Assembly: GCA_963705155.1 (NCBI GenBank)
Contig: CAVPJC010000021.1
Location: forward strand, 1-64,000
Length of the DNA: 64,000 nt
Source: CAVPJC01 sp963705155
Lineage (GTDB): Bacteria; Chloroflexota; Anaerolineae; Anaerolineales; UBA4823
Direction of reading: 5' to 3'
A program made the translations under genes and the position numbers. Under the pieces are notes generated by a model, which did not search any database, was not told the DNA's origin, and saw nothing but the letters and a program-made list of their open reading frames with translations. Positions 56,254-64,000 of this stretch are shown one piece after another (the first letter of the stretch is position 1; every line of letters begins with the position of its first letter).

Positions 56254-57777
56254 TTACTTGACCTCGATCCTGACGATATCCTTGACCCAGGCTGAACTTT
56301 CCATGCCGGGCATCACCAGTTTGAACTTTCCGGCCGTTTCGGTGAAAGCCAGCAGGCAATCGCTGCAAGCCTGCACAGCCGTCAGCTCGATATCGATGGC
56401 ATACCCATCGGGTGCGGTAAGGGTGCAGGCTCTTGGCGCCGGGATTGACCCCCGCCTGCATCAACAACGCAATTAATCGAACGCCCTCGTATTCTTCTTT
56501 GCCTTTCTTGGGATGCTCGGCGCTCAGTACCACCACTTCCATAGTGCGTAGGTCGGCTTCTTTGAGGTACTAGGGGAGATTGAACCAGCTCCATCGATGG
56601 TCAAATCTGCATCTGGCACCGACTGCCGGGGGCTGGGGAGGTAGGCAGTCGGGGTAACACCTTCAACGGTTAATGGCAGCAAGGCCGGGTCGATGATCAG
56701 GTTGATCTGGTCGATAGCCCCGATCATTTCGTTCTTTTGAGCTTCGTCGCCCACCAGGCGCAGTGGGAAGTATTTGTCGGGCAGGGGATTATCGTTGACC
56801 TGGTAAGCTACCAGGATATTGTTGTTGCGTTTGACACGCACGCTGTCCAGGGTGATCGTGTAACCATCCGTGGCTACAATTTCAATGCTGTAGCCGGCAT
56901 CCGCCAGTGCTTCCAGGTAGGCTGGCCCATCATGTTTGATCGCATCGTCCACCCGCCCGGCAAGCAGCCAGAGTGGCACACCCGCCCACACCTGGGCTTT
57001 GTCATCTGTCCAGGTAGCCTGGTGGCACCCCGGAGCGCCGCAAGATTGGAATGAATTGCGGTCAATCACATCCTGGATGACGCCATCCAATCTTAAACGA
57101 CCATTCTTCGCCCAGCGGCATTGACCTCTGATTTTGTTCACCCACTTGACAGACCAGTGCCCGTCGGTCACCTGGTTGTTGCGGGGGCTGATGATGACCA
57201 GGCGCAGCTTTCCATCACTGGTCTCCAGCAGCGGCTGGCCTTCATGTGCATAAGCCAGGATGACCGTGAGCGGATCGTCAATCTTCTTTTCGTCGCCTGT
57301 GGCCGGGTCATAAGCAATGAACTCGCCTTTAGTGATCTGGTTATAAGACAGGGTCATGGCATAGCCATCTTCGGCGACCACATTGACCCCCATACTTTCA
57401 TCCATCCCACCCACCAGGGCAGCCAACTCTTGCAGGGTTATCCCCGCATACAGAGCCGGAACCGTGATCTTACCGGTGGAGCTTTTCATCCCGGCCTGGC
57501 CTTCTGTCACCGGAAGCCTCTGCAGATCTGCCATGCTGAGGGATTTGCTTCCTCCCGGACCGCTGATTTCGAGGATAGTTTCGCCGGAAACTACCGGCGT
57601 AGCCGTGAGACTGGGCTGGGCAGTGGGTGTCTGGGATGGCTGAGGTAAAGGTGTGGCAGAAGGGGGTGGTTCGAGGGTTGGGGTCGGAGGCGCTGCCGGA
57701 GTGGGAACCGGGCTGCATCCAGCCAGACCAAAGACCAATGCCAGCAAGAGTAGAAGGGGGTTGATGGTTCTTATCAT
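56254..57777 (-). pseudogene. Lipoprotein of repeated sulfite-oxidase-like (molybdopterin-fold) domains, two or more frameshifts
   Basis: The signal ends in the lipobox VFGLAGCSP, followed by a Pro/Thr linker (to about residue 65). Domain 1 (about 68-215) has ITVPALYAGITLQELAALVG and VNVVAEDGYAMTLSYNQI. Domain 2 (about 225-370) has VWAGVPLWLLAGRVDDAI and IVATDGYTITLDSVRV. Domain 3, after shifts near 56560 and 56420, has ADLRTMEVVVLSAEHPKKGK, GVRLIALLMQAGVNPGAK, YAIDIELTAVQACSDCLLAF and KFKLVMPGMESSAWVKDIVR. The fold recalls the C-terminal half of molybdopterin-binding oxidoreductases but is short and probably cofactor-free. It is the first gene of the wtp operon. Function unknown. Confidence 0.7.
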
Positions 57778-57833
57778 GGTGTATTCCTGCTCGAAGTGTG
57801 ATTGTCAAAATGAGTTGGATATAGACCGCTGTG

Positions 57834-57895
57834 TATAGTTAAAAGGGATATAACTATACTAAAATCATCTTACACTTGCCCGGTTTAATTGTCAA
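57834..57895 (-). promoter_or_regulatory. wtp-operon promoter with inverted-repeat operator
   Basis: Minus strand: TTGACA (57890-57895), 17-base spacer, TAAGAT (57867-57872). Just downstream, TATAGTTA (57834-57841) is perfectly repeated inverted at 57851-57858 around nine bases. The site lies between this operon and the divergent regulator gene (start 57953), which is the obvious candidate to bind it. Confidence 0.65.
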
Positions 57896-57952
57896 GATTT
57901 TCACAATGCAGATGGCTTGCGATCAACACCGGCGTGCGCTATACTTGCAGGC

Positions 57953-59046
57953 ATGGATGAAGCCCACCTCTACCGGAAAATTGCCGCAGCCTTTCACCGG
58001 GATATCCTGGATGGCAGGCTGAAGCCTGGAGACCGGCTGCCTACCGTGCGGGAAATTTCCGAGCGCTGGAGCTGCACCATCGGAACAGCCCAGCATGCCT
58101 ACCGCGAGCTGGCCAACCAGGGGCTGGTGACCAGCCGGGCCGGACAGGGCACGCGTGTGGTTGAGCATGCCCGGCCTGCAGGATGAGACGCCCATGCGCC
58201 GCGCCATGCTGGTTCACCGGGCCGAGGCCTTTCTGCTGGAAGTGCTGACCGGCGGCTACAGCCTGGACGAGGTGGAACGGGCGGTGCACCAGGCCATGGA
58301 TCGCTGGCGCCTGCTGGAGCAGGAGCCGGCTCCGGTGGATGCGGCACAGGTGCGCTTTGCCGGCAGCCACGACCTGGCGGTGACCTGGCTGGCAGGCCAT
58401 TTCTCGGAGATCGTCCCCGGCTATTCGCTGGATCTGAATTTTTCCGGCAGCCTGGGCGGTTTGATCGCCCTGGCAGGAGGGCAGGCCGACCTGGCGGGCT
58501 GCCACCTGTGGGATGATGAGACCGATACCTACAACCTGCCCTTTGTGCGGCGGCTTTTACCCGGGAAGCGCGTGGCCCTGGCGACCCTGGCGCACCGCCG
58601 GTTGGGGTTGATCGTGCCCGGAGGCAACCCCGCAGGCATCCAGGGCCTGGCAGACCTGGCCCGCCCAGGGGTACGTTTTGTCAACCGCCAGCCGGGATCG
58701 GGCACACGCGTCTGGCTGGACGTGGCCTTGAAGAAGGCCGGTCTGGCATCCAGCCGCTTTCGAGGGCTTTGAAACCGAGGTGAAAACGCATTCCGCCGTG
58801 GCGCAAGCCGTTGCCGAAGGCCGGGCGGATGCCGGGCTTGGGCTGCAGGCGGCGGCGCGCAGCTTTGGGCTGGATTTCATCTTCCTGACGGACGAACGCT
58901 ACGACCTGGTCATCCCCGAAACCAGCATGCGCTCTGATGCGATCCAGGCGTTGCTCTCCTGGCTGCAAAGTCCCGCCGCCCGGCAGGTGATTGGAGATCT
59001 GGGCGGTTATGACGCACGGGAAACAGGCAGCCTGACCTGGGTATGA
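57953..59046 (+). pseudogene. GntR-type regulator fused to a PBP-like ligand domain, two frameshifts
   Basis: The N-terminal GntR winged helix is YRKIAAAFHRDILDGRLKPG, RLPTVREISERWSCTIGTAQ and LVTSRAGQGTRVV (residues 4-75). After a shift near 58175 a helical part follows, then the PBP_like domain: VRFAGSHDLAVTWLAGHFSE, SLGGLIALAGGQADLAGCHL, YNLPFVRRLLPG, RFVNRQPGSGTRVWLDVALK. A second shift near 58765 leads to THSAVAQAVAEGRADAGLGL and ERYDLVIPE. This ligand domain also occurs with MoeA-type proteins and resembles molybdate/tungstate receptors, so an oxyanion-sensing repressor of the flanking uptake genes is likely. Confidence 0.8.
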
Positions 59047-59079
59047 TCCTCTAAAACGCATCCAGACTCGTAAAATTTG

Positions 59080-59106
59080 GGGTTCCGAGAGCACGGAACC
59101 CTTTTT
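59080..59106 (+). terminator. Terminator after the GntR-PBP gene
   Basis: GGGTTCCG (59080-59087) pairs with CGGAACCC (59094-59101) around a six-base loop, followed by TTTTT. It separates the regulator from the tup operon. Confidence 0.85.
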
Positions 59107-59174
59107 GATTCCCGCCTCTGAGAGCCTGCCTTGCGGGGGTTTTCGTAAGACTGGCTGATAGCAATACAAAAGAT

Positions 59175-59374
59175 GATGTCATTGCGATCCCTGCGTCCTT
59201 TGCCGGGAGAAGCAATCTCCTCGTGTGGGAGATTGCTTCAGGTCCAAAGAACGGGCCTTCGCAAAGACATGGACCGATTTTTGAAAACCTGCCGGCTTTC
59301 CGGTATGAGAGGGATCAATCTCGTGACCGGGAGATTGCTTCAGGCCAAAAGAATGGACCTTCGCAAAGACATGG
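59175..59374. repeat. Inverted and direct copies of the dispersed AAGCAATCTC repeat; gap without gene
   Basis: 59175-59220 (GATGTCATTGCGATCCC, ending GAGAAGCAATCTCC) faces an inverted copy at 59228-59272 (GGAGATTGCTTCAGG, ending TTCGCAAAGACATGG). A further inverted copy lies at about 59325-59374. Copies 2 and 3 share GGGAGATTGCTTCAGG and CTTCGCAAAGACATGG. The set is related to 51957-52154. The 427-base gap to tupB holds no supported gene. Confidence 0.75.
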
Positions 59375-59473
59375 ATTGACTTTGTGAAAGTCAACCAACT
59401 TGCCTGTACGACTGGACAATAACGCCAGTTGAAAATATACTTGTACCCATACAACTTGACGTTTGGCAACCGC

Positions 59474-60133
59474 ATGACAACTGAGCTCAGCGAAATTATT
59501 ATCCTTTCTTTACAGGTTTCAGGGACCGCGCTGCTTTTCAGCACCCTGATTGGCATCCCGCTCGGGGCTGTCATGGGTCTGGCGCGCTTTATTGGCCGTA
59601 AGGTGCTGGTTGCCCTGCTCTACACGGGCATGGGTTTCCCACCGGTGGTAATTGGCTTGTTTGTTTATTTGCTGCTTTCGCGCAGCGGGCCGCTCGGCAG
59701 GCTGGACTGGGCCTGGCTTCCCAGCCTGTTCACACCCGGCGCCATGATCCTGGCGCAGACCATCATCGCCTTTCCGCTGGTGGCAGGTTTCACCATGGCG
59801 GCGGTGATGGGCGTTGACCCGCATCTGCGCCAGCAGGTGCTTTCCCTGGGCGCCACCCGCGCCAGGCGGCGCTCACGTGCTGATGGAGGCGCGGTGGGGG
59901 TGGTGGTCTCGATCATCGCCGGGTTTGGCTCGATCATTTCTGAAGTGGGCGCGGTGATGCTGGTGGGCGGCAATATCGATGGCCGCACGCGTGTATTGAC
60001 CACCGCCATCGTGCTGGAAACCCGCAAAGGGGATTTCAGCCTGGCGCTGGCCCTGGGGGCGGTGCTGTTGGGCATCACCTTCATCACCAATCTGGCCATG
60101 CTGCGCATGCAGGGAAGGGCGTTTGACGAATGA
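59474..60133 (+). CDS. tupB: Tungstate ABC permease TupB
   Basis: 219 residues from ATG 59474 (MTTELSEIIILSLQVSGTAL). Membrane spans and family blocks: LIGIPLGAVMGLARFIGRKV, LYTGMGFPPVVIGLFVYLLL, SRSGPLGRLDWAWLPSLFTP, LAQTIIAFPLVAGFTMAAVM, IIAGFGSIISEVGAVMLVGG and NIDGRTRVLTTAIVLETRKG. Around 59865-59900 the EAA region reads poorly (ARRRSRADGGAV); another frame gives HVLMEAR there, so a compensating pair of indels is likely. The stop overlaps tupC (ATGA, 60130-60133). Confidence 0.9.
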   Translation: MTTELSEIIILSLQVSGTALLFSTLIGIPLGAVMGLARFIGRKVLVALLYTGMGFPPVVIGLFVYLLLSRSGPLGRLDWAWLPSLFTPGAMILAQTIIAFPLVAGFTMAAVMGVDPHLRQQVLSLGATRARRRSRADGGAVGVVVSIIAGFGSIISEVGAVMLVGGNIDGRTRVLTTAIVLETRKGDFSLALALGAVLLGITFITNLAMLRMQGRAFDE

Positions 60134-60873
60134 CTGCCGCTGCGATGCAGCCTCTGTTCACCCTGCAGGACGTCGCCAAGGATTACAACCGGCGCCGGGT
60201 GCTGGAAATCCCGGCATTGGAGATCATCCCCGGTGAGATTTTGGCCCTGGTCGGACCCAGCGGCGCCGGAAAAAGCACCCTGCTGCGCCTGTTCAATTTT
60301 CTGGAGCACCCACCAGCGGCAGCATCACCTTCCGGGGCGTCGAATTCCGGGCGGGCGCCGAGATGCCGGTTGAGCTGCGCCGCAGGGTGACCACCGTATT
60401 CCAGCGCCCGATGCTGTTAGATCGCAGCGTGTGGGATAACGTCACCTATGGCCTGCGCCTGCGCGGCCAGCGCGACGCAAAAGATCAGACCCACCAGGCC
60501 CTGGAGCAGGTCGGCCTGGCCCACCTGGCCCGCCAGCGGGCGCGCACACTTTCGGGTGGAGAGGCGCAGCGCGTGGCCCTGGCCCGGGCGCTGGTGCTGC
60601 AGCCAGACGCCCTGCTGTTGGATGAGCCAACCGCCAACCTGGATCCGTACAATGTCGGCCATGATCGAGAATATCACCCGGCAGCTCAATCGAGAGCGGG
60701 CCACCACCCTGGTGCTGGTGACCCACAATGTTTTTCAGGCCAAACGCCTGGCCACCCGGGTGGCCTTCCTGCTGGAAGGCAGGATTGTCGAAGTGGCTCC
60801 GGTGGAAGAGTTTTTTGAAGCGCCCTCAGACCCGCGCACTGCGGCTTTCGTGCGCGGCGATATGGTGTATTAA
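60130..60873 (+). pseudogene. tupC: Tungstate ABC ATPase TupC, two frameshifts
   Basis: Walker A GPSGAGKSTLLRLFNFLEHP, then a shift near 60310 into TSGSITFRGVEFRAGAEMPV and VTTVFQRPMLLDRSVWDNVT (Q-loop). Signature LSGGEAQRVALARAL, Walker B ALLLDEPTANLDPYNV, then a shift near 60655 into MIENITRQLNRERATTLVLV with THNVFQAKRLATRVAFLLEG and the end at 60873. About 247 residues. It is the only oxyanion-type ATPase in the locus and may also energise WtpB. Confidence 0.88.
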
Positions 60874-60943
60874 GCTCCGCCGCAAGCAGGATCGTCTGCT
60901 TGCGGTGCATAGCAACCTATTTGAATTCTCTATGGAGGAGAAA

Positions 60944-62295
60944 ATGTTCAAAAAAATCAATGTTTTGCTGAGCGTGATTTTGATCCTGGCTTTTGTGCTG
61001 GCCGGTTGTGCCAGCCCGGCAGCCACCACTCCCGAGCCGGCTGCGCCGGAAGCCCCGGCAGCGACTGCAGTCCCACCCGAGCCGACCGCGGTTCCCCCCG
61101 AGCCGACGGCAGTGCCTCCCACCGAAGCACCTACGCCGGCCCCACCCGCAGAGAAGAAGATGATCCTGGCGACCACCACCAGCACCCAGGATTCTGGCCT
61201 GCTGGATTACCTGCTGCCCATGTTTGAGCAGGAGACCGGCGTCAAGGTGGATGTCATCGCCGTGGGCACCGGCCAGGCGCTCCAGCTGGGCATGGATGGC
61301 AACGCCGATGTGCTGCTGGTGCATTCCCGCGCCAGGGAAGACGAATTCATGGCTGCCGGCCACGGCGTGCGCCGCGAAGATGTCATGTACAACGATTTTG
61401 TCATCGTTGGGCCGGCGGAAGATCCGGCGGGCATCAAGGGCATGACCAGCGCCGCGGATGCCTTCAAAAAGCTGGCTGAGACCCAATCTGTCTTCATCTC
61501 GCGCGGCGACGATTCGGGCACCCACACCAAAGAGCTGTCCATCTGGAAGAAGGCAGAGATCGAGCCTGCCGGCGACTGGTACGTCTCGTCCGGGCAGGGG
61601 ATGGGTGAGGTGCTGACCATGTCGAAGAGCAGCAGGCTTACACCCTCAGCGACCGGGCCACCTTACCTGGCGCGCTCCAAAGAAGGCCTGGAGCTGGTGG
61701 TCCTGGTGGAAGGCGACAAGGCGCTGTTCAACCCGTACGGCGTGATCGCCGTCAACCCGGACAAGAATGCCAATATCCAGATCGATCTGGCCAACCAGTT
61801 CATCGATTGGATCATCTCGGTGCCCGTGCAGGAAAAGATCGGCGAATTTGGCATGGAAGAATTCGGCCAGTCGCTGTTTATCCCCATCTCGGCTGCCTGG
61901 CTGGCTGCCCAGGCAGCCGGCAGCGCAGCCGGCGGCTGGTGAAGCGGCCCTCAAGGTGACCGGCAAGGTGACGACAGAAATGGCCTGGAGCGAAGCCGAA
62001 GTCAAAGGCGATGAAGACCATCGAGGTCGAATCGACCAACAAGCAAGGGCGAGAAAGCTACCTACACCGGCGTGCTCATCGCCGATCTGCTCAACCTGGC
62101 GGCCCCGGCGCAGATGCCACCACGGTGGTCTTTGTCGCCGATGATGGTTACACCGCCGAAATTGCCCTGGCCGATGTGATGGCCTGCACCAACTGCATCG
62201 TCTCCTTCCGCGAAAAAGGCGGTTTTAGCACCGTGCTGCCCGGTTATCCGGGCAATTTGCAGGTCAAGGGTGTGATTGAGATCCAGGTGAAGTAA
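60944..62295 (+). pseudogene. tupA: Tungstate-binding lipoprotein TupA continuing into a sulfite-oxidase-like domain; frameshifted
   Basis: ATG 60944 with a GGAGGAG site; lipobox LAGCAS and a Pro-rich linker. TupA core: ILATTTSTQDSGLLDYLLPM, GQALQLGMDGNADVLLVHSR, NDFVIVGPAEDPAGIKGM, SRGDDSGTHTKELSIWKKA. Between 61623 and 61668 another frame gives EEQQAYTLSDRAT, the family sequence, so two compensating indels are likely. The frame stops at 61942, but a one-base shift continues AAGEAALKVTGKVTTEMAWS, and after a further shift near 62010, MKTIEVESTNKQG, TYTGVLIADLLNLAAPA, VVFVADDGYTAEIALADVMA, CTNCIVSFREKGGFSTVLPG, ending at 62295. No start codon or ribosome site lies before this domain, which supports a fusion of about 450 residues. 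Confidence 0.85.
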
Positions 62296-62313
62296 AATAG
62301 GCATGTAATGAGT

Positions 62314-62345
62314 GTAGATGCGGGGACAATTATCCCCGCATCTAC
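62314..62345 (+). promoter_or_regulatory. Perfect 13-bp hairpin between tupA and the storage-protein gene
   Basis: GTAGATGCGGGGA (62314-62326) pairs perfectly with TCCCCGCATCTAC (62333-62345) around the loop CAATTA. No T tract follows. It could protect the upstream mRNA end, attenuate expression of the storage gene or be a small mobile palindrome. Confidence 0.6.
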
Positions 62346-62370
62346 AAAATACCTGTCTGGAGGATGCAGA

Positions 62371-63204
62371 ATGGGCCTGAAACGAGATGAAAGCGGCCGT
62401 TTGCACATTCAAAGCGCAGTTGATGGCCAAATCGCTGATGGATAAGCAGTTGCTGGCCAACACCGAAACCGAGCATGTTTTCCGCCCGCTGCCAGAATTG
62501 AACGTGGTCAAGCTGGGCGGGCAGAGCATTATCGACCGCGGGCGCAAGGTGGTGCTGCCGCTGCTGGATGAGATCATCGCGGCGCGAACCATCTCACCAG
62601 ATTTTGGTGATGACCGGCGGCGGCACCCGCAGCCGGCACGCCTATGCCATTGCCCTTGACCTGGGTATGCCCACCGGTGTGCTGGCCAAGCTGGGCGCCA
62701 GCATCAGCGAGCAGAATGCCCTGATGATTTCCCTCTTGCTGGCGCCGCACGGTGGGGTAAAGATCGGGCAGGATGACCTGGTGAAGCTGCCTTCCTACCT
62801 GGCCCTGGGGATCATCCCGGTGATGCACGCCATGCCGCCTTACGGCCTGTGGGAAGAGCCGCCCGCCAGCGGGCGCATCCCGCCGCACCGCACCGATGCC
62901 GGCGCTTTCCTGACGGCCGAGGTGTTGGGCGCCCGGCGCTGTATTCTGGTCAAGGATGAGCCTGGCTTGATGACCGCTGATCCCAAGAAGAACCCCAAGG
63001 CAGAATTGATCCGTGAGATCGAAGTGGCTGAGCTGCAAGCGATGGATCTGGAAGACCTGCCTGTCGAGCGCTCCATGTTGGATGCGCTGGGGCGGGCGCG
63101 GCAGCGTGCACGAGGTGTGGATTGTCAACGGGCGCGAACCGGGCAGCCTGACGCGTGCCCTCAATGGCGAAAACCCGGGAACGCGGATTTATAAGAATGG
63201 CTGA
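62371..63204 (+). pseudogene. Molybdenum storage protein homologue (MosA/MosB, amino-acid-kinase fold), three frameshifts
   Basis: ATG 62371 follows TGGAGGATG and reads MGLKRDESGRLHIQSA; a shift near 62430 leads to LMAKSLMDKQLLANTETEHV and LNVVKLGGQSIIDRGRKVVL. A shift near 62590 gives LVMTGGGTRSRHAYAIALDL and GMPTGVLAKLGASISEQNAL, then PPYGLWEEPPASGRIPPHRT, DAGAFLTAEVLGARRCILVK and DEPGLMTADPKKNPKAELIR. A last shift near 63100 gives SVHEVWIVNGREPGSLTRAL and the end at 63204. This is the MoSto pattern, distinct from UMP kinase by the PPxxGRIPPHRTDAGAF block. MoSto uses ATP to pack molybdate or tungstate as polyoxometalate clusters. About 276 residues. Confidence 0.85.
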
Positions 63205-63258
63205 ACCGGTCGCCGGGCGGGGGCCAGGGCCAGCGCTCCGGCCTGACCGGTGGGACCG

Positions 63259-63516
63259 TTATTCCTGTTCTTTTTGCTTGCCATGACCTTTGCGGCGTTT
63301 TTTACCGGCTGGCTTTTCGCCCTTCTCGCCGCCTTCACCACGTGGCAGGTACACGATTTCTGCGCCAACGTCTGCCGCGATCTTTTCCACTTCCAGCTTG
63401 CGGACATGCGAAAGGTAAATTTTCAGATCCGCACCGGTTACCCCGACGATCTCAAAACGGGGGGTCGCATCACCTTTGCCCACATTGCCGCGCTCACGCA
63501 CAAATATCTTACTCAT
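63259..63516 (-). CDS. Small basic hypothetical protein
   Basis: 85 residues from ATG 63516, which has a perfect AGGAGGT site. The N-terminal part (MSKIFVRERGNVGKGDATPR, FEIVGVTGADLKIYLSHVRK) predicts a small alpha/beta fold; the C-terminus is a Lys/Gly/Glu-rich tail. No family recognised. It is convergent with the storage-protein gene and divergent from the next gene. Confidence 0.65.
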   Translation of the reverse strand: MSKIFVRERGNVGKGDATPRFEIVGVTGADLKIYLSHVRKLEVEKIAADVGAEIVYLPRGEGGEKGEKPAGKKRRKGHGKQKEQE

Positions 63517-63585
63517 GGAGACCTCCTGAGGAATGATCACTTCGAACATTGACAGTATAACGATTTTTGAAAGGATTGTCAAAAA

Positions 63586-64000
63586 ATGATGATCTGGATT
63601 GGTATGGATGACACAGACAATTACGAATCACGCGGCACCGGGCGACTGGCGCGTGAAATTGCCACCCTTCTGGCCGCAGACTATGAATTCCTGGGGGTAA
63701 CCCGCCACCAGCTGCTGGTTGATGCGCGCATTCCGTACACGTCGCACAACAGCAGCGCGGCCATTTTATTGAACGCCCCTGCAGGAGTTGATGCCGGCGC
63801 GCTATTTGAGCGTGTGCGCCAGTACATGCTGGCAGATTTTCAGGCTGGCAGCGACCCGGGCCTGTGTGTTGCCACCGGCATCGTGGCGGAGGCGATCACC
63901 GAGTTCGGCCAGCGCGCCCAACAGGACCTGGTGAGCCAGCAGGAGGCGCGCCAGTTGGCGGCGCAATACGGTTTGGCCCTGGAGGGTCTGGGCGGCACCC
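63586..64000 (+). CDS. TiaS-like (IGxDDTD) protein, cut by the window end
   Basis: ATG 63586 or 63589 opens MIWIGMDDTDNYESRGTGRL, the Asp-rich IGxDDTD start of tRNA-Ile2 agmatinylcytidine synthetase-like proteins, followed by FLGVTRHQLLVDARIPYTSH and NSSAAILLNAPAG. The frame is open to the end of the window (138 codons). Bacterial members of this group have no firm function. Confidence 0.6.
   Translation, partial: MMIWIGMDDTDNYESRGTGRLAREIATLLAADYEFLGVTRHQLLVDARIPYTSHNSSAAILLNAPAGVDAGALFERVRQYMLADFQAGSDPGLCVATGIVAEAITEFGQRAQQDLVSQQEARQLAAQYGLALEGLGGT

Overview
The window looks like a chromosomal segment of an uncultured, anaerobic-type Chloroflexota bacterium (Anaerolineae-like). The clues are lipoproteins with Pro/Thr-rich linkers behind the lipobox, a triple fasciclin protein, two-component-controlled MacAB-type exporters, and many chromosomal genes that read like Anaerolineae proteins. 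No rRNA and no complete tRNA is present. A striking property is the number of broken reading frames: about 25 genes continue in another frame after a single indel, often but not always in a homopolymer. Housekeeping-type genes are affected too, and some breaks come in compensating pairs, so many are probably sequence errors in a draft assembly. Others (IS insertions, an in-frame TGA in a transposase, truncated genes) look like genuine decay. Names below follow the rejoined frames.

Layout. 1-11 kb: a defence/toxin island that starts right after a tRNA 3' end and stops near a tRNA-like remnant. It holds a Fic protein, two IS982-type elements in tandem, an HNH protein, a probable phosphorothioate-sensing HNH restriction enzyme, the TcmP/three-Cys-motif (DUF5131) pair, an ADP-ribosylglycohydrolase with a DUF6508 tail, and an AbiE toxin-antitoxin pair. 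11.4-15.3 kb: a secreted beta-helix protein gene split by a 1.5-kb IS. 15.4-19.5 kb: HD hydrolase, acetyltransferases, XRE-cupin regulator, broken thioredoxin-like gene. 19.5-23.7 kb: M50 protease, PPOX flavoprotein, TspO-like protein, hydrolase and two small membrane proteins behind a perfect 28-bp palindrome. 23.8-33.6 kb: PlsY-like acyltransferase, PEP-utilising phosphotransferase, ABC exporter, and a sugar ABC importer. 33.7-36.8 kb: fasciclin lipoprotein, thioredoxin-fold protein, SDR and tiny membrane proteins; two promoters here share a 22-bp operator-like sequence (20/22 identical) related to the 28-bp palindrome. 36.8-41.4 kb: lipase, acyl-CoA ligase, REP-flanked RAYT transposase, two hypothetical families. 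41.4-45.4 kb: MoxR/DUF58/DUF4129 operon. 45.4-51.9 kb: two-component system divergent from a MacAB-type exporter. 52.3-54.1 kb: LarA-type protein and CarD regulator.

54.2-63.2 kb is the most interesting part: a compact tungsten/molybdenum locus. On the minus strand a lipoprotein built from repeated sulfite-oxidase-like (molybdopterin-binding-fold) domains precedes wtpA and wtpB. Divergent from it is a GntR regulator fused to a PBP-like ligand domain, followed on the plus strand by tupB, tupC, a tupA whose frame continues into the same sulfite-oxidase-like domain, and a homologue of molybdenum storage protein (MosA/MosB). Import, sensing and intracellular storage of the oxyanion thus sit together, linked by an unassigned domain found both alone and fused to the tungstate receptor. 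The window ends in a small hypothetical gene and the start of a TiaS-like protein.
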